A stretch of 64,000 nucleotides of DNA from Paenibacillus lacisoli (GTDB lineage: Bacteria; Bacillota; Bacilli; Paenibacillales; Paenibacillaceae). The position numbers were made by a program, and so were the translations under genes. Position 1 is the first letter of the stretch. Every line of letters begins with the position of its first letter. Positions 18,306-30,104 of this stretch are shown here, piece by piece. Where the stretch lies: assembly GCF_030580655.1 (NCBI RefSeq), contig NZ_JAUQTB010000015.1, positions 1-64,000 of the forward strand, read 5' to 3'. Under the pieces are notes generated by a model that had not been told where the DNA came from, made no database searches, and was given only the letters and a program-made list of their open reading frames with translations.

Positions 18306-18848
18306 TTACTTTGCAAAAGGCATGCCCAGTTGAGTCAGAAGCTCACGGGACTCTTCATCTGTCTTAGCAGTTGTTACGATAACGATGTCCATACCGCGGA
18401 CTTTATCCACTTTATCGTACTCGATCTCAGGGAAGATCAGCTGCTCTTTCAGGCCCAGTGTGTAGTTACCGCGGCCGTCGAACGCTTTGTTCGATACGCC
18501 TTGGAAGTCACGTACACGTGGCAGAGTGATGTTGAACAATTTGTCCAGGAAGTAGTACATGCGATCTCCACGCAGTGTAACTTTAACCCCGATCGGCATG
18601 TTCTCACGCAGTTTGAAACCTGCGATGGATTTTTTAGCACGAGTGATGACAGGTTTTTGACCTGCAATCAGTTCCATGTCGGCTACAGCGGAATCAAGCA
18701 CTTTGGAGTTTTGGACAGCGTCGCCCACACCCATGTTGATTACGACTTTTTCCAGTTTAGGAACTTGCATTACTGTGCTGTAGTTGAACTTCTGCAGCAA
18801 AGCAGGAGTAATCTCATTCAAATAACGTTCTTTCATTCTTGCAGTCAT
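18306..18848 (-). CDS. rplE: 50S ribosomal protein L5
   Basis: A 180-residue L5 that binds 5S rRNA and contacts the P-site tRNA. The blocks [44 protein letters not shown] and [23 protein letters not shown] identify it. ATG 18848 follows AAAGGAGG by 10 nt. Confidence 0.98.
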   Translation of the reverse strand: MTARMKERYLNEITPALLQKFNYSTVMQVPKLEKVVINMGVGDAVQNSKVLDSAVADMELIAGQKPVITRAKKSIAGFKLRENMPIGVKVTLRGDRMYYFLDKLFNITLPRVRDFQGVSNKAFDGRGNYTLGLKEQLIFPEIEYDKVDKVRGMDIVIVTTAKTDEESRELLTQLGMPFAK

Positions 18849-18880
18849 GAAAGTTGGTCCTCCTTTCTTAAGCGATTGTA

Positions 18881-19234
18881 TTAGTCGATGATTTCTCCGG
18901 AACGTTTAGCAACGCGTACTTTCTTACCGTTGTCCAATACTTTGTAACCTACACGGGTTACTTTTCCGCTCTTCGGATCAACGTGCATTACGTTGGAAAC
19001 GTGAATTGGAGCTTCTTTCTCGATGATGCCGCCTTGCGGGTTCAGCTGGTTAGGCTTCTGGTGTTTTTTGATCATGTTCACACCTTCAACAAGGACACGG
19101 TTCTCACGAGGATAAGCAGCGATGACACGGCCTTTTTTACCTTTGTCTTTACCGCTGATAACAATAACTGTATCGTCCTTTTTCACGTGCAGTTTGTTGT
19201 TATGGGACTCCAGAACTTTTTTCACTCTTGGCAT
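18881..19234 (-). CDS. rplX: 50S ribosomal protein L24
   Basis: A 117-residue L24, one of the two assembly-initiator proteins of the 50S subunit. The N-terminal KOW motif ([21 protein letters not shown]) is clear. I chose ATG 19234 because AGGAGGTG lies just upstream and an in-frame GTG three codons earlier is part of that Shine-Dalgarno. Confidence 0.97.
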   Translation of the reverse strand: MPRVKKVLESHNNKLHVKKDDTVIVISGKDKGKKGRVIAAYPRENRVLVEGVNMIKKHQKPNQLNPQGGIIEKEAPIHVSNVMHVDPKSGKVTRVGYKVLDNGKKVRVAKRSGEIID

Positions 19235-19297
19235 TTCGTACACCTCCTGTTTCGTGCATTTGCAAACAAAACTACGTGCCCAATCACTCGGGTGCTA

Positions 19298-19666
19298 TTA
19301 GATAACTTCCGGAGCCAAGGAAACGATTTTCATGAAATCTTTGTCGCGAAGTTCACGAGCAACAGGTCCGAAAATACGAGTTCCGCGAGGGCTTTTATCT
19401 TCCTTAACAACAACCGCTGCGTTTTCGTCAAAACCGATGTAAGATCCGTCTTTACGGCGAACGGAACGTTTAGTACGAACCACAACCGCTTTAACTACAT
19501 CACCCTTTTTGACAACGCCGCCTGGTGTTGCTTGTTTTACGGAGCAAACGATCAGGTCACCGATTTGAGCTGTACGACGTCCAGTACCACCCAGGACACG
19601 GATACACATCAGTTCCTTCGCACCGGAATTGTCGGCTACGGCCAAACGTGTAAATGGTTGAATCAT
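19298..19666 (-). CDS. rplN: 50S ribosomal protein L14
   Basis: A 122-residue L14 at the subunit interface. The start [27 protein letters not shown] and end [23 protein letters not shown] are exact family landmarks. It lies 36 nt after rpsQ and 63 nt before rplX. Confidence 0.98.
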   Translation of the reverse strand: MIQPFTRLAVADNSGAKELMCIRVLGGTGRRTAQIGDLIVCSVKQATPGGVVKKGDVVKAVVVRTKRSVRRKDGSYIGFDENAAVVVKEDKSPRGTRIFGPVARELRDKDFMKIVSLAPEVI

Positions 19667-19702
19667 TTAGATTTCCTCCTTTCGGCAAAAACTGCTTAGG
19701 CT

Positions 19703-19966
19703 TTAGATGATAACCGCTTTTTCAGTTACTTCTACGAGTCTCCAGCGCTTATCTTTGGAAAGCGGACGAGTTTCCATGATTTTCACAGTGTCACCGATTT
19801 TCGCAGTGTTGTTCTCGTCATGTGCTTTGAACTTCTTAGTGTATTTAATGCGTTTATGGTAGAGATCATGTTTTTTGTAAGTTTCTACAGCAACAACGAT
19901 CGTTTTCTCCATTTTATCGCTGACCACTTTACCGATTAATACTTTACGGTTATTGCGTTCGCTCAT
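19703..19966 (-). CDS. rpsQ: 30S ribosomal protein S17
   Basis: An 87-residue S17, an early 16S rRNA-binding OB-fold protein. [45 protein letters not shown] is diagnostic. It is 50 nt after rpmC. Confidence 0.98.
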   Translation of the reverse strand: MSERNNRKVLIGKVVSDKMEKTIVVAVETYKKHDLYHKRIKYTKKFKAHDENNTAKIGDTVKIMETRPLSKDKRWRLVEVTEKAVII

Positions 19967-20016
19967 TGTTGGCCTCCTTCCTGATTACAGACGGACTGTC
20001 CACCCGGTCTGCTATC

Positions 20017-20214
20017 TTAGCTAATCCCTAGTTCTCTTTCACGGATGATCGTTTTGGCACGAGCAATCTCGCGGCGTACATCACGAATACGAGTCGGGTT
20101 ATCAAGCTGACCGGTAGCGAGTTGAAAGCGGAGGTTAAAGAGTTCCTCTTTAAATCCTGCAATCTTCTGCTCAATTTCAGCAGTAGTTAGGTTGCGGATA
20201 TCACTAGCCTTCAT
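20017..20214 (-). CDS. rpmC: 50S ribosomal protein L29
   Basis: A 65-residue L29, a two-helix protein at the exit tunnel near the trigger-factor/SRP docking site. The conserved [33 protein letters not shown] region is present. The gene's first 11 nt overlap the end of rplP, a coupling arrangement common in this operon. Confidence 0.98.
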   Translation of the reverse strand: MKASDIRNLTTAEIEQKIAGFKEELFNLRFQLATGQLDNPTRIRDVRREIARAKTIIRERELGIS

Positions 20215-20638
20215 TTACTTCACCACCCAATTCTTCACGTTTCACAAACTTCGTTTTGATAGGCAGTTTATGAGCGGCAAGACGCATTGCTTCACGAGCA
20301 ATCTCTTCCGGTACACCAGCAAGTTCAAACATGATCTTACCAGGTTTCACTACTGCTACCCATTTCTCAACGTTACCTTTACCGCTACCCATCCGGACTT
20401 CGAGAGGCTTTTGAGTAATCGGTTTGTCAGGGAAAATCTTAATCCAAACTTTACCACCACGTTTGATATAACGTGTCATTGCAATACGGGCAGCCTCGAT
20501 CTGACGGTTCGTGATCCAAGCTGGTTCCGTTGCTTGCAGGCCGTATTCGCCAAAGTTCAGCGTAGTGCCGCCTTTAGCTTGACCTTTCATGTGACCGCGC
20601 TGTTGCTTGCGGTGTTTTACGCGTTTTGGTACCAACAT
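20204..20638 (-). CDS. rplP: 50S ribosomal protein L16
   Basis: A 144-residue L16 near the A-site tRNA elbow. It begins [24 protein letters not shown] and contains the [21 protein letters not shown] block. It is 2 nt after rpsC and overlaps rpmC by 11 nt. Confidence 0.98.
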   Translation of the reverse strand: MLVPKRVKHRKQQRGHMKGQAKGGTTLNFGEYGLQATEPAWITNRQIEAARIAMTRYIKRGGKVWIKIFPDKPITQKPLEVRMGSGKGNVEKWVAVVKPGKIMFELAGVPEEIAREAMRLAAHKLPIKTKFVKREELGGEVNEG

Positions 20639-20640
20639 GA

Positions 20641-21306
20641 TTAGTTGCCTCCTTCCTGAGCAGCTTGTTTCTTAGCCGTAGGAAGAACCTCTCCACGATA
20701 GATCCATACTTTTACGCCGATACGGCCATAAGTAGTATGAGCCTCTGCTGTACCATAGTCAATGTCGGCACGAAGCGTATGAAGTGGAACAGTTCCTTCG
20801 CTGTAGCCTTCCGTACGAGCGATCTCGGCTCCGCCAAGACGTCCGCTAGCTGAAGTTTTAATCCCTTTTGCTCCGGAACGCATAGTTCTTTGAATTGCTT
20901 GTTTCAGTGCACGACGGAAAGAAACGCGACGTTCCAGCTGTTGTGCAATGCTTTCTGCAACGAGAATAGCGTCCAGCTCAGGGTTTTTAATTTCGGAAAT
21001 GTTAATGTGAACTTTTTTACCGCCTGCGATTTTGGTGATTTCACCACGCAGAATTTCTACTTCGGAACCACCCTTACCGATAACCATACCTGGTTTCGCA
21101 GTGTGGATCGTTACGTTCACACGGTTAGCTGCTCTCTCGATCTCAATGCGGGATACAGCAGAGTCTTTCAACTTGTTTTTCAGGTGCTCACGGATCTTAA
21201 CGTCTTCCAGCAAAAGATCACCGAAATCTTTGCCTGCATACCATTTAGATTCCCAGTCACGGATAATTCCGACACGGAGTCCGACTGGATTTACCTTTTG
21301 GCCCAC
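20641..21306 (-). CDS. rpsC: 30S ribosomal protein S3
   Basis: A 221-residue S3 of the mRNA entry tunnel, with N-terminal KH domain ([16 protein letters not shown]) and C-terminal domain. I chose the GTG at 21306, which gives the canonical [13 protein letters not shown]-terminus and is 8 nt after AAGGAGG. Longer in-frame starts would run into rplV. The non-ATG start is noteworthy for such a highly expressed gene. Confidence 0.96.
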   Translation of the reverse strand: MGQKVNPVGLRVGIIRDWESKWYAGKDFGDLLLEDVKIREHLKNKLKDSAVSRIEIERAANRVNVTIHTAKPGMVIGKGGSEVEILRGEITKIAGGKKVHINISEIKNPELDAILVAESIAQQLERRVSFRRALKQAIQRTMRSGAKGIKTSASGRLGGAEIARTEGYSEGTVPLHTLRADIDYGTAEAHTTYGRIGVKVWIYRGEVLPTAKKQAAQEGGN

Positions 21307-21319
21307 ACGTTTTCCCTCC

Positions 21320-21652
21320 TTATTTTTCAGATACCACCAAAGTGATGTGGCTAGTACGTTTGTTAATCCGGCTTGCGCGACCCATCGCACGAGGACGGAA
21401 ACGTTTCATCGTTGGACCTTGGTTAACATAAGCCTGGGAAATAACCAGTTTGTTAACGTCCAAAGAGTAGTTGTGCTCAGCGTTAGCGATCGCTGAGTTC
21501 AAGAGCTTCTCAACAACAGGAGAAGCGGATTTCGGAGTATGGCGAAGGATTGCGATCGCTTCACCGACTTGCTTACCGCGAATCAAGTCAACAACGAGTT
21601 GAACTTTACGAGGAGCAATCCGTATAAACTTGGCATGTGCTTTTGCTTCCAT
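21320..21652 (-). CDS. rplV: 50S ribosomal protein L22
   Basis: A 110-residue L22 whose beta-hairpin lines the exit tunnel. The hairpin ([19 protein letters not shown]) appears wild type with no insertion or deletion of the macrolide-resistance kind. ATG 21652 follows AGGAGG; an in-frame start 7 codons upstream lacks a proper RBS. Confidence 0.96.
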   Translation of the reverse strand: MEAKAHAKFIRIAPRKVQLVVDLIRGKQVGEAIAILRHTPKSASPVVEKLLNSAIANAEHNYSLDVNKLVISQAYVNQGPTMKRFRPRAMGRASRINKRTSHITLVVSEK

Positions 21653-21687
21653 TGTTTTACCTCCTCTCAACATTTGCGTTGTTCAAT

Positions 21688-21966
21688 TTATCTTCTTGTC
21701 TTCTTATCGTCATCTGTATGGCCTTTGTACGTACGGGTTGGAGCGAACTCGCCCAGTTTGTGTCCGACCATGTCTTCAGTAACGTATACCGGTACATGTT
21801 TGCGTCCATCGTATACACCGAAAGTGTGTCCGATGAATTGAGGGAAAATTGTGGAGCGGCGGGACCAAGTTTTGATAACTGCTTTCTTGTCCGTTTGATC
21901 CAGTACTTCAACCTTCTTCAACAGGTACCCGTCAACGAAAGGTCCTTTTTTAAGACTGCGACTCAT
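21688..21966 (-). CDS. rpsS: 30S ribosomal protein S19
   Basis: A 92-residue S19 of the 30S head. [20 protein letters not shown] at the start and the [40 protein letters not shown] body are diagnostic. It lies between rplB and rplV. Confidence 0.98.
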   Translation of the reverse strand: MSRSLKKGPFVDGYLLKKVEVLDQTDKKAVIKTWSRRSTIFPQFIGHTFGVYDGRKHVPVYVTEDMVGHKLGEFAPTRTYKGHTDDDKKTRR

Positions 21967-22023
21967 ATATGAATCCTCCCTTCATCCAATGTTCTCGCTC
22001 AAGCTAAAGCCAAAAGTAAAGTA

Positions 22024-22854
22024 TTACTTCGTGCGGCGACGAACGATATATTTGTCAGAAGCTTTTCCTTTTTTACGTGTCTTGTAACCAAGGGTTGGTT
22101 TACCCCAAGGAGACATAGGCGATTTGCGTCCGATAGGAGCGCGGCCTTCACCACCACCGTGTGGGTGATCGTTAGGGTTCATTACTACACCGCGGACTTC
22201 AGGGCGTTGACCCAACCAGCGGCTACGGCCTGCTTTACCGATTTTCACGAGCTCGTGATCTTCGTTACCAACAGAACCGATTGTAGCACGGCAAGTTTTC
22301 AGAATGCGACGAACTTCCCCAGAAGTCAGGCGGATCGTTACATACTTCTCTTCTTTACCGAGCAATTGAGCTTCTGTACCAGCAGCACGAACCAATTGGC
22401 CGCCTTTACCTGGTTGCAGCTCGATGTTGTGGATAACTGTACCTACTGGAATGTTTTCCAGCGGAAGAGCATTACCGATTTTGATATCGGAGTCTGCGCC
22501 AGATACCACTTGATCTCCAACTTTCAGACCTTTAGGAGCGATGATGTAACGCTTCTCGCCGTCTGCATAGTGGATCAGAGCGATGTTGGAAGTACGGTTC
22601 GGGTCATACTCGATTGTAGCAACGCGGCCCGGTATTCCATCTTTGTTACGTTTGAAGTCGATGATACGGTATTTACGTTTGTGTCCGCCGCCTTGATGAC
22701 GAACTGTAATTTTACCTTGGTTGTTGCGGCCCGCTTTTTTGCTCAAAGGCGCCAGCAACGATTTCTCCGGCTGATTTGTTGTGATTTCTTCAAAAGAAGA
22801 AACGGACATTGCACGTCTTGCCGGGGATGTCGGTTTGTACTTTTTGATAGGCAC
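22024..22854 (-). CDS. rplB: 50S ribosomal protein L2
   Basis: A 276-residue L2, required for subunit association and peptidyl-transferase centre assembly. The highly conserved [17 protein letters not shown] and C-terminal [23 protein letters not shown] (with the key histidine) are intact. It is flanked by rplW and rpsS. Confidence 0.98.
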   Translation of the reverse strand: MPIKKYKPTSPARRAMSVSSFEEITTNQPEKSLLAPLSKKAGRNNQGKITVRHQGGGHKRKYRIIDFKRNKDGIPGRVATIEYDPNRTSNIALIHYADGEKRYIIAPKGLKVGDQVVSGADSDIKIGNALPLENIPVGTVIHNIELQPGKGGQLVRAAGTEAQLLGKEEKYVTIRLTSGEVRRILKTCRATIGSVGNEDHELVKIGKAGRSRWLGQRPEVRGVVMNPNDHPHGGGEGRAPIGRKSPMSPWGKPTLGYKTRKKGKASDKYIVRRRTK

Positions 22855-22885
22855 TAGTTTTCCCTCCTTACTTACACAGTTTCAA

Positions 22886-23176
22886 TTATACCGATTCAAA
22901 AAACTCAAGCGGCTTACTGTCTTGGCTCAGCGTTACGAATGCTTTTTTCCATTCGCTAGTGTAGCCATTGTAACGGCCGTAACGTTTTGGTTTCGCTGGT
23001 ACGCGAAGCGTGTTAACGTTAGCCACTTTCACGTTGAAAATAGCTTCTACAGCTTGCTTAATCTCGGTTTTGTTCGCACGGATGTCGACTTCGAATACAT
23101 ATTTGGATTCGTTCATCATGTCAGCTGTACGTTCAGTGATAACCGGACGTTTGATAATATCACGAGGATCTTTCAT
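22886..23176 (-). CDS. rplW: 50S ribosomal protein L23
   Basis: A 96-residue L23, docking site for trigger factor and SRP at the exit tunnel. [16 protein letters not shown] and [20 protein letters not shown] are family landmarks. Its ATG overlaps the rplD stop by one base (TAATG), indicating translational coupling. Confidence 0.98.
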   Translation of the reverse strand: MKDPRDIIKRPVITERTADMMNESKYVFEVDIRANKTEIKQAVEAIFNVKVANVNTLRVPAKPKRYGRYNGYTSEWKKAFVTLSQDSKPLEFFESV

Positions 23177-23799
23177 TACGCGAGCACCTCCTCTACCTTC
23201 TGAACTGCTTCTTTCGTAATGATCAGTTTGTCGTGCCCAAGCACGTCAAGAACATTAATGCCGTCAGCGGCTACGAATTTCACACCAGGAATATTACGAG
23301 CGGAAAGAGCCACATTATCATCATAGCTAGGAGTTACGATCAGCACTTTGCGATCAACCTTCAGGTTGTTCAGAATTGCTGCGAACTCTTTCGTTTTTGG
23401 AGTTGCCAGGGACAGAGCATCCAATACGATGATTTCGTTATCCACAACTTTGGAAGACAGAGCGGATCTGATAGCCAGACGACGAACTTTCTTCGGCAGT
23501 TTGAAGGAGTAGCTGCGTGGAGTTGGTCCGAAGACTACGCCGCCGCCTTTCCATTGTGGTGAACGGATGGATCCTTGACGAGCGCGACCTGTACCTTTTT
23601 GTTTCCAAGGCTTACGTCCGCCGCCACGTACTTCAGAACGTCCTTTTACTTTGTGTGTACCTTGACGCACAGCAGCTTGCTGGAGCAGAACTGCTTCATG
23701 CATAGCGTGCACGTGTGGTTGAATACCAAACACTGTATCGTTCAGCTCGATTTCGCCCACTTGGCTACCGCTGACATTATAAAGTGCTACTTTTGGCAT
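23176..23799 (-). CDS. rplD: 50S ribosomal protein L4
   Basis: A 207-residue L4 that lines the exit tunnel. The extended loop ([31 protein letters not shown]) is wild type in appearance. In enterobacteria L4 autoregulates the S10 operon; whether that holds here is unknown. Confidence 0.98.
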   Translation of the reverse strand: MPKVALYNVSGSQVGEIELNDTVFGIQPHVHAMHEAVLLQQAAVRQGTHKVKGRSEVRGGGRKPWKQKGTGRARQGSIRSPQWKGGGVVFGPTPRSYSFKLPKKVRRLAIRSALSSKVVDNEIIVLDALSLATPKTKEFAAILNNLKVDRKVLIVTPSYDDNVALSARNIPGVKFVAADGINVLDVLGHDKLIITKEAVQKVEEVLA

Positions 23800-23825
23800 T
23801 TTGTGTTCCTCCTTTCTTCAGTCGA

Positions 23826-24449
23826 TTATTTTTTCACCGTTTCTTTAACATTTACGAAGCTGTTTTTAGGACCCGGAATGGAACCTTTAACGAGCAGTAC
23901 GTTACGTTCTGCATCGACTTTAACAACTTCAAGACGTTGGATTGTCACTGTGTCATGACCCATATGTCCTGGCAGGCGTTTACCTTTAGGAACGCGGTTC
24001 GCTTGAATGGAACCCATGGAACCAGGTCCGCGATGGTAGCGGGAACCGTGAGACATTGGTCCAGTGCTTTGTCCCCAACGTTTGATAACGCCAGCAAAGC
24101 CTTTACCTTTGGAAATGCCCGTTACGTCAACAAATTCGCCCTCAGTGAATACGTCAGCTTTCAGTTCTTGGCCAACTTCATATCCAGCGAGATCAATACC
24201 GCGAATTTCACGAACGTAGCGCTTAGGAGCAGTGTTAGCTTTTTTCGCATGTCCTGCTTCAGGTTTGTTGGAGTTTTTCTCTTTTTTGTCGGAGAAACCG
24301 AGCTGTACTGCTTCGTAGCCGTCATTCTCCAGGTCTTTCTTTTGCAAAACAACACAAGGACCTGCTTCGATCACCGTTACAGGAATTACATTACCTTCTG
24401 GGGTAAACACTTGAGTCATTCCGAGTTTTTTTCCTAAGATACCTTTCAT
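23826..24449 (-). CDS. rplC: 50S ribosomal protein L3
   Basis: A 207-residue L3, an early assembly protein whose tip approaches the peptidyl-transferase centre. [31 protein letters not shown] and the central [14 protein letters not shown] / GKRLPGHMG loops are present. It lies 45 nt after rpsJ. Confidence 0.98.
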   Translation of the reverse strand: MKGILGKKLGMTQVFTPEGNVIPVTVIEAGPCVVLQKKDLENDGYEAVQLGFSDKKEKNSNKPEAGHAKKANTAPKRYVREIRGIDLAGYEVGQELKADVFTEGEFVDVTGISKGKGFAGVIKRWGQSTGPMSHGSRYHRGPGSMGSIQANRVPKGKRLPGHMGHDTVTIQRLEVVKVDAERNVLLVKGSIPGPKNSFVNVKETVKK

Positions 24450-24494
24450 GTTGACACCTCTTTTCCCTTCTTAAATCAGCTATTGCTGCTTGTA

Positions 24495-24941
<447 letters not shown>

Positions 24942-24970
24942 ATTATATATAAGAGATGGGCATATTGCAA
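24942..24970 (-). promoter_or_regulatory. main promoter of the S10-spc-alpha superoperon
   Basis: TTGCAA (24965-24970), a 17-nt spacer and consensus TATAAT (24942-24947) on the minus strand, between the tuf terminator and rpsJ. AT-rich sequence upstream could serve as UP element. Confidence 0.85.
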
Positions 24971-25019
24971 GCATAATCTAAAAAAAACTTTGCTATACCC
25001 TAAACATGCCATAAAACAG

Positions 25020-25050
25020 AAAAAGCTCTAATCCCATAAGGATCAGAGCT
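25020..25050 (-). terminator. terminator after tuf
   Basis: An 11-bp stem (25040-25050 with 25024-25034) followed by TTTTT on the minus strand, 73 nt after the tuf stop. It separates the str and S10 operons. Confidence 0.88.
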
Positions 25051-25122
25051 CCTCTTATCGTTACAGTACACTGTTGCTCGTTCCAGTACAATGTTGCTCT
25101 ATTCAAGACTTGAAAGTCTTTA

Positions 25123-26313
25123 TTATTTGGAGATTGTTGCTACGGAACCTGCACCAACTGTACGGCCGCCTTCACGAATGGAGAACTTAGTTCCTTCTTC
25201 AATCGCGATTGGGGAAATCAGTTGAACAGTAACCGTGATGTTATCACCAGGCATTACCATTTCAGTACCTTCTGGCAGGTTGATGATACCAGTAACGTCA
25301 GTTGTACGGAAGTAGAACTGTGGACGGTATCCAGTGAAGAAAGGCTTATGACGGCCACCTTCTTCTTTTGTCAGAACGTAGATTTGTGCAGAGAATTCTG
25401 TGTGTGGTTTAACAGAACCTGGCTTTGCAAGAACTTGACCGCGTTCGATTTGGTTACGGTCAACACCGCGAAGCAGTGCACCAATGTTGTCGCCAGCTTG
25501 AGCGGAGTCAAGCAATTTGCGGAACATTTCTACGCCTGTTACTACGGATTTTTTAGTTTCTTCTTGGATACCAACGATTTCGATCTCTTCGCCGACTTTA
25601 ACAGTACCACGCTCTACACGGCCTGTAGCAACAGTACCACGACCAGTGATGGAGAATACGTCCTCGACAGGCATCAAGAAAGGCTTGTCAGTTTGACGCT
25701 CAGGCAATGGGATGTAAGTGTCGATTGTTTCGAACATTTCAACAATCTTCTTAGCCCAGTCGCCATCAGGGTTGTTGAGGGCTTCACGAGCGGAACCACG
25801 AGTGATTGGAGTATCGTCGCCTGGGAACTCATATTCGTTCAACAGGTCACGTACTTCCATTTCAACCAGTTCCAGAAGCTCTTCGTCTTCAACCATGTCG
25901 CATTTGTTCAAGAATACAACGATGTAAGGTACGCCTACTTGGCGGGAGAGCAGGATGTGCTCGCGAGTTTGCGGCATTGGGCCGTCAGCTGCGGATACAA
26001 CCAGGATCGCTCCGTCCATTTGAGCCGCGCCAGTGATCATGTTTTTAACATAGTCGGCGTGACCTGGGCAGTCAACGTGTGCATAGTGACGGCTAGGAGT
26101 CTCATATTCAACGTGAGCTGTGGAGATTGTGATACCGCGCTCGCGCTCTTCTGGAGCTTTGTCAATTTGGTCGAATGCTACAGCAGCACCACCGTAAGTT
26201 TTGGACAATACAGTTGTGATTGCAGCAGTCAGAGTTGTTTTACCATGGTCGACGTGACCGATAGTACCAATGTTAACGTGCGGTTTATTACGTTCGTATT
26301 TAGCCTTTGCCAT
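25123..26313 (-). CDS. tuf: elongation factor Tu
   Basis: A 396-residue EF-Tu that delivers aminoacyl-tRNA to the ribosome. G motifs are GHVDHGKT (19-26), DCPGHADY and NKCD; domains II and III follow to the C-terminal [11 protein letters not shown]. Length equals Bacillus EF-Tu. It is the only tuf copy in this window and the last gene of the str operon, 89 nt after fusA, followed by a terminator. Confidence 0.98.
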   Translation of the reverse strand: MAKAKYERNKPHVNIGTIGHVDHGKTTLTAAITTVLSKTYGGAAVAFDQIDKAPEERERGITISTAHVEYETPSRHYAHVDCPGHADYVKNMITGAAQMDGAILVVSAADGPMPQTREHILLSRQVGVPYIVVFLNKCDMVEDEELLELVEMEVRDLLNEYEFPGDDTPITRGSAREALNNPDGDWAKKIVEMFETIDTYIPLPERQTDKPFLMPVEDVFSITGRGTVATGRVERGTVKVGEEIEIVGIQEETKKSVVTGVEMFRKLLDSAQAGDNIGALLRGVDRNQIERGQVLAKPGSVKPHTEFSAQIYVLTKEEGGRHKPFFTGYRPQFYFRTTDVTGIINLPEGTEMVMPGDNITVTVQLISPIAIEEGTKFSIREGGRTVGAGSVATISK

Positions 26314-26402
26314 TTGAACGTTGCCTCCTTAATATTATAAGTATATTGGGCCGCTGGATTACTGCAGTTCACACCACAGAATCCAAGCGACGTGAAAACA
26401 GA

Positions 26403-28481
26403 TTACTCGCCGCCTTTTGTTTTGGAGACGATTTCTTCAGCGATGTTCTTAGGAACTTCATCATAATGGGAGAGTTCCATGGAGAATACGCCGCGTCCTT
26501 GAGTACCGGAACGAAGAGTTGTAGAGTAACCGAACATTTCGGACAGAGGCACCTTAGCACGGATGATTTGAGCACCACCACGAGCGTCCATACCTTCGAT
26601 CCGTCCACGACGGGAGTTCAGCATACCCATTACATCGCCCATGTATTCCTCAGGCACTGTAACTTCAACCTTCATGATTGGCTCCAGCAGGACAGGTTTA
26701 CACTTGTCTTTAGCTGCTTTCAAAGCCATCGATCCAGCAATTTTAAACGCCATTTCATTGGAGTCAACGTCATGGTAAGATCCGTCCACGATTGTAGCCT
26801 TAACATCTACAAGTGGGAAGCCCGCGAGGACACCATTCTTCATCTGCTCTTCAATACCAGCAAGTGCAGGCTGAATGTATTCTCTTGGAACGGAACCACC
26901 GACTACTTTGCTCTCGAATTGGCTGCCAGTACCTGCTTCAAGAGGTTCGAACTCAACCCATACGTGACCGTATTGACCACGACCACCGGACTGACGAACG
27001 AATTTACCTTCTACGCGTGCAGGCTGACGGAATGTTTCGCGGTAAGCAACCTGTGGTTTACCCACGTTAGTTTCAACCTTGAACTCACGACGCATACGGT
27101 CGATGATGATATCAAGGTGAAGCTCACCCATACCTGCCAAGATCGTTTGACCTGTTTCTTCATCAGTATGAGCACGAAGAGTTGGATCCTCTTCAGTCAA
27201 TTTACCGAGAGCAACACCCATTTTATCTTGGTCAGCTTTGGTTTTAGGTTCTACTGCGATTTCGATTACCGGATCAGGGAAGTTCATGGACTCCAGGATA
27301 ACCGGATTCTTCTCATCACACAGTGTATCACCTGTGCCAGTATCTTTCAAACCTACAGCAGCTGCGATATCACCGGAGTAAACTTCGGAGATCTCTTGAC
27401 GGCTGTTGGCATGCATCTGAAGGATACGGCCGATACGCTCACGTTTGCCTTTTGTAGCATTCAATACGTAAGAACCGGATTGCAAAATACCGGAGTATAC
27501 GCGGAAGAATGTCAATTTACCAACGTAAGGATCTGTCATGATTTTAAATGCAAGCGCCGAGAACGGCTCTTCGTCGGAAGAGTGACGCTCTACTTCAGTA
27601 CCGTCTTCCAGGTGACCCTGAATGCTTGGTACGTCAATTGGAGCTGGCAGGTAATCGATAACTGCGTCCAGCATCAGCTGAACACCTTTGTTGCGGTAGG
27701 AAGATCCACAGATAACTGGGAAGATCTTAACTTCTACTACACCTTTACGGAGAGCGCCTTTGATTTCTTCAATCGTCAGCTCTTCACCTTCAAGGTATTT
27801 CATAGTCAATTCTTCATCAAGTTCTGCTACTTTCTCTACCAGTTCCATGCGGAGCTCTTCGACTTTGTCTTGATACTCTGCAGGGATTGGAGCTTCCTCG
27901 ATATTTTGGCCCAGGTCATCTTTGTACATATATGCCTTTTGCTCAACAATATCGATGATACCGATGAAATCATTCTCTGCGCCGATTGGCAGTTGAATTG
28001 CAACAGCGTTTGCCTGAAGGCGGTCACGCATGTCAGCAACAACGTTCAAGAAGTCGGCACCGATGATATCCATTTTGTTTACATATGCGATACGAGGTAC
28101 GCCGTAACGGTCAGCCTGTCTCCATACGGTTTCGGACTGAGGCTCTACGCCTTCTTTCGCACTGAAAACACCAACTGCTCCGTCCAATACACGCAGGGAA
28201 CGTTCAACTTCTACAGTGAAGTCAACGTGCCCTGGGGTATCAATGATATTAACGCGATGACCCTTCCAAGCGGCTGTAGTCGCAGCGGATGTAATTGTAA
28301 TACCGCGCTCCTGCTCTTGTTCCATCCAGTCCATTGTCGCAGCGCCTTCGTGAACTTCACCGATTTTGTGCGTACGGCCTGTGTAGAACAAGATCCGTTC
28401 AGTAGTAGTCGTTTTACCGGCGTCAATATGAGCCATGATCCCGATATTACGTGTATTTTTCAAGGAGAACTCTCTTGCCAT
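26403..28481 (-). CDS. fusA: elongation factor G
   Basis: A 692-residue EF-G that drives ribosomal translocation. G1 AHIDAGKTT (17-25), the switch [15 protein letters not shown], and the domain IV segment (about 480-600, [16 protein letters not shown]...) are intact, as is domain V with RRGRIEGM. Length matches the Bacillus protein (692). It lies in the canonical rpsL-rpsG-fusA-tuf order, 47 nt after rpsG. Confidence 0.98.
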   Translation of the reverse strand: MAREFSLKNTRNIGIMAHIDAGKTTTTERILFYTGRTHKIGEVHEGAATMDWMEQEQERGITITSAATTAAWKGHRVNIIDTPGHVDFTVEVERSLRVLDGAVGVFSAKEGVEPQSETVWRQADRYGVPRIAYVNKMDIIGADFLNVVADMRDRLQANAVAIQLPIGAENDFIGIIDIVEQKAYMYKDDLGQNIEEAPIPAEYQDKVEELRMELVEKVAELDEELTMKYLEGEELTIEEIKGALRKGVVEVKIFPVICGSSYRNKGVQLMLDAVIDYLPAPIDVPSIQGHLEDGTEVERHSSDEEPFSALAFKIMTDPYVGKLTFFRVYSGILQSGSYVLNATKGKRERIGRILQMHANSRQEISEVYSGDIAAAVGLKDTGTGDTLCDEKNPVILESMNFPDPVIEIAVEPKTKADQDKMGVALGKLTEEDPTLRAHTDEETGQTILAGMGELHLDIIIDRMRREFKVETNVGKPQVAYRETFRQPARVEGKFVRQSGGRGQYGHVWVEFEPLEAGTGSQFESKVVGGSVPREYIQPALAGIEEQMKNGVLAGFPLVDVKATIVDGSYHDVDSNEMAFKIAGSMALKAAKDKCKPVLLEPIMKVEVTVPEEYMGDVMGMLNSRRGRIEGMDARGGAQIIRAKVPLSEMFGYSTTLRSGTQGRGVFSMELSHYDEVPKNIAEEIVSKTKGGE

Positions 28482-28528
28482 GGAATGGGTCTCCCTTCAA
28501 AAATGAAGTTATTTTTATGAGCTGAATC

Positions 28529-28999
28529 CTACCAACGGTAGTGAGCAAACGCTTTGTTCGCTTCAGCCATTTTATGTGTGTCTTCACGTTTCTTAACGGA
28601 AGCGCCTGTGTTGTTGGAAGCATCAATGATTTCAGCCGCCAAACGCTCTTCCATTGTCTTCTCTCCGCGGTTGCGGGAGTAGTTAACGAGCCAACGAAGT
28701 CCCAAAGAAGTACGTCTCTCTGGCTTAACCTCGATTGGTACTTGGTAGTTGGCACCGCCTACACGGCGAGCTTTAACTTCCAGGACTGGCATGATATTCT
28801 TGATTGCTGCTTCAAACACTTCCATTGGGTCGTTGCCTGTACGCTCTTGAATCAATTTGAATGCATTGTACAAGATGCTTTGAGCAACACCGCGTTTTCC
28901 GTCGAGCATGATGCGGTTGATCAAACGGGTAACCAACTTGCTGTTGTACACCGGATCTGGCAACACGTCTCTCTTGGTAACTGGACCTTTGCGTGGCAT
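28529..28999 (-). CDS. rpsG: 30S ribosomal protein S7
   Basis: A 156-residue S7, primary binder of the 16S 3' major domain. [31 protein letters not shown] and the C-terminal [12 protein letters not shown] are diagnostic. It is 85 nt after rpsL. Confidence 0.98.
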   Translation of the reverse strand: MPRKGPVTKRDVLPDPVYNSKLVTRLINRIMLDGKRGVAQSILYNAFKLIQERTGNDPMEVFEAAIKNIMPVLEVKARRVGGANYQVPIEVKPERRTSLGLRWLVNYSRNRGEKTMEERLAAEIIDASNNTGASVKKREDTHKMAEANKAFAHYRW

Positions 29000-29084
29000 G
29001 GATATCCCCCTTTCTCACATGTTGTCTGAAGATAAGCTGCGATTAAAGTTGAATCATCTTCAGATGGCTATCGCCTTAGTATTA

Positions 29085-29507
29085 TTAAGCTTTTTTAGCT
29101 TTTGGACGTTTCGCACCGTATTTGGAACGAGCTTGCATACGGTTGTTAACACCTGCTGTATCCAGTGCGCCGCGAACGATATGGTAACGTACACCCGGAA
29201 GGTCTTTTACCCGTCCACCGCGAATCAATACAACACTGTGCTCTTGCAAGTTATGTCCGATACCCGGAATGTAAGCAGTAACCTCGATACGGTTAGTCAA
29301 ACGTACACGGGCATATTTACGAAGTGCGGAGTTCGGTTTCTTAGGCGTCATTGTACCTACACGAGTGCAGACACCACGTTTTTGCGGGGCACTCAGATCT
29401 GTAGCTTCACGCTTCAAGGCGTTAAAACCTTTTTGCAGAGCTGGCGATTTCGATTTCTCGATTTTAGCACGACGACCTTTACGAACGAGCTGGTTGATAG
29501 TTGGCAT
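29085..29507 (-). CDS. rpsL: 30S ribosomal protein S12
   Basis: A 140-residue S12 of the decoding site. The loops around [10 protein letters not shown] and [13 protein letters not shown] carry the wild-type lysines whose change gives streptomycin resistance, so it looks streptomycin sensitive. It lies 143 nt downstream of rplGB, a spacer with two stem-loops. Confidence 0.98.
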   Translation of the reverse strand: MPTINQLVRKGRRAKIEKSKSPALQKGFNALKREATDLSAPQKRGVCTRVGTMTPKKPNSALRKYARVRLTNRIEVTAYIPGIGHNLQEHSVVLIRGGRVKDLPGVRYHIVRGALDTAGVNNRMQARSKYGAKRPKAKKA

Positions 29508-29508
29508 G

Positions 29509-29650
29509 TGATTGCCACCCCCTTCCTCAGTTTTTACTGTTTCTTTACAAACCGCTTTTTAAGCCCACAGACCCAGGCGGTTCATAAAAAGACAAATGAA
29601 AAGTTTTTGCCGGTGAGATTCCAAGCTCTCTGACAAAAACGCCTCTTACC
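29509..29650 (-). other. rplGB-rpsL intercistronic spacer with stem-loops
   Basis: Two inverted repeats: GTTTTTG...CAAAAAC (about 29595-29632, 7 bp) and AACCGC...GCGGTT (about 29553-29584, 6 bp). Neither has a T-run, so they are not terminators. Their proximity to a gene for an L7Ae-type K-turn-binding protein is suggestive only; I could not identify a K-turn. Confidence 0.35.
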
Positions 29651-29902
29651 TTATTGTTTTACGATAGCAGCCATAGCCGCACCCACTTCAATCCCGCATG
29701 CTTTGCCGAGATTTTTCATCGTATCCACCAAGGTAACCTTGGTATTATGTTTATCACACAAGGTGATGATTTTGGAAGTGAGCCGAGGATCTGCATCTTC
29801 TGCTACATAAACTTCTGCAGCGAAGCCCAATTCAACCATCCTCATGGTTTGCTTGGTACCGATCTTGACATGAGCATCCTGAAGTCCTTGTTCATTAGAC
29901 AT
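29651..29902 (-). CDS. rplGB: L7Ae-family K-turn-binding protein (YbxF)
   Basis: An 83-residue L7Ae/L30e-fold protein. The segment IGTKQTMRMVELGFAAEVYVAEDADPRLTSKI followed by NTKVTLVDTMKNLGKACGIEVGAAMAAIV is that of Bacillus YbxF, which binds kink-turn RNA and associates with ribosomes. It is the first gene of the str operon here, behind its own strong promoter, 143 nt ahead of rpsL. Confidence 0.93.
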   Translation of the reverse strand: MSNEQGLQDAHVKIGTKQTMRMVELGFAAEVYVAEDADPRLTSKIITLCDKHNTKVTLVDTMKNLGKACGIEVGAAMAAIVKQ

Positions 29903-29956
29903 ATCTCATTCCTCCGAAAAGACCTGATAACTACAGGGCACTCAAGCACCTTTGCT

Positions 29957-29986
29957 ATATTATCATTACGGACCAATCAATGTCAA
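29957..29986 (-). promoter_or_regulatory. str operon promoter (rplGB-rpsL-rpsG-fusA-tuf)
   Basis: Consensus TTGACA (29981-29986), an 18-nt spacer and TAATAT (29957-29962) on the minus strand, about 50 nt before rplGB and just after the rpoC stem-loop. Confidence 0.8.
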
Positions 29987-30000
29987 GAGATTTGCCTAAG

Positions 30001-30066
30001 AAAAATATCAAAGCACGGACGGATCGGATTCGGGGCATCCCTGCCCCTTCTCCGGCCCGCACTTTG
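30001..30066 (-). terminator. large stem-loop terminator after rpoC
   Basis: A 58-nt imperfect hairpin (30009-30066) with arms CAAAG...CTTTG and a GGGGCA/TGCCCC upper stem, followed on the minus strand by ATATTTTT. It ends the rpoBC transcript about 38 nt past the stop. The tail is not a clean T-run, so termination may be partial. Confidence 0.65.
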
Positions 30067-30104
30067 TTATCTTCATTCAACACAAGCTCAGGTTAGTTTC
30101 TCTA

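Noticed and set aside
26307..28520. A 737-codon plus-strand open frame opposite fusA
   Set aside because: It mirrors fusA codon by codon, has no ribosome-binding site or family resemblance, and is the antisense consequence of a strongly biased gene.
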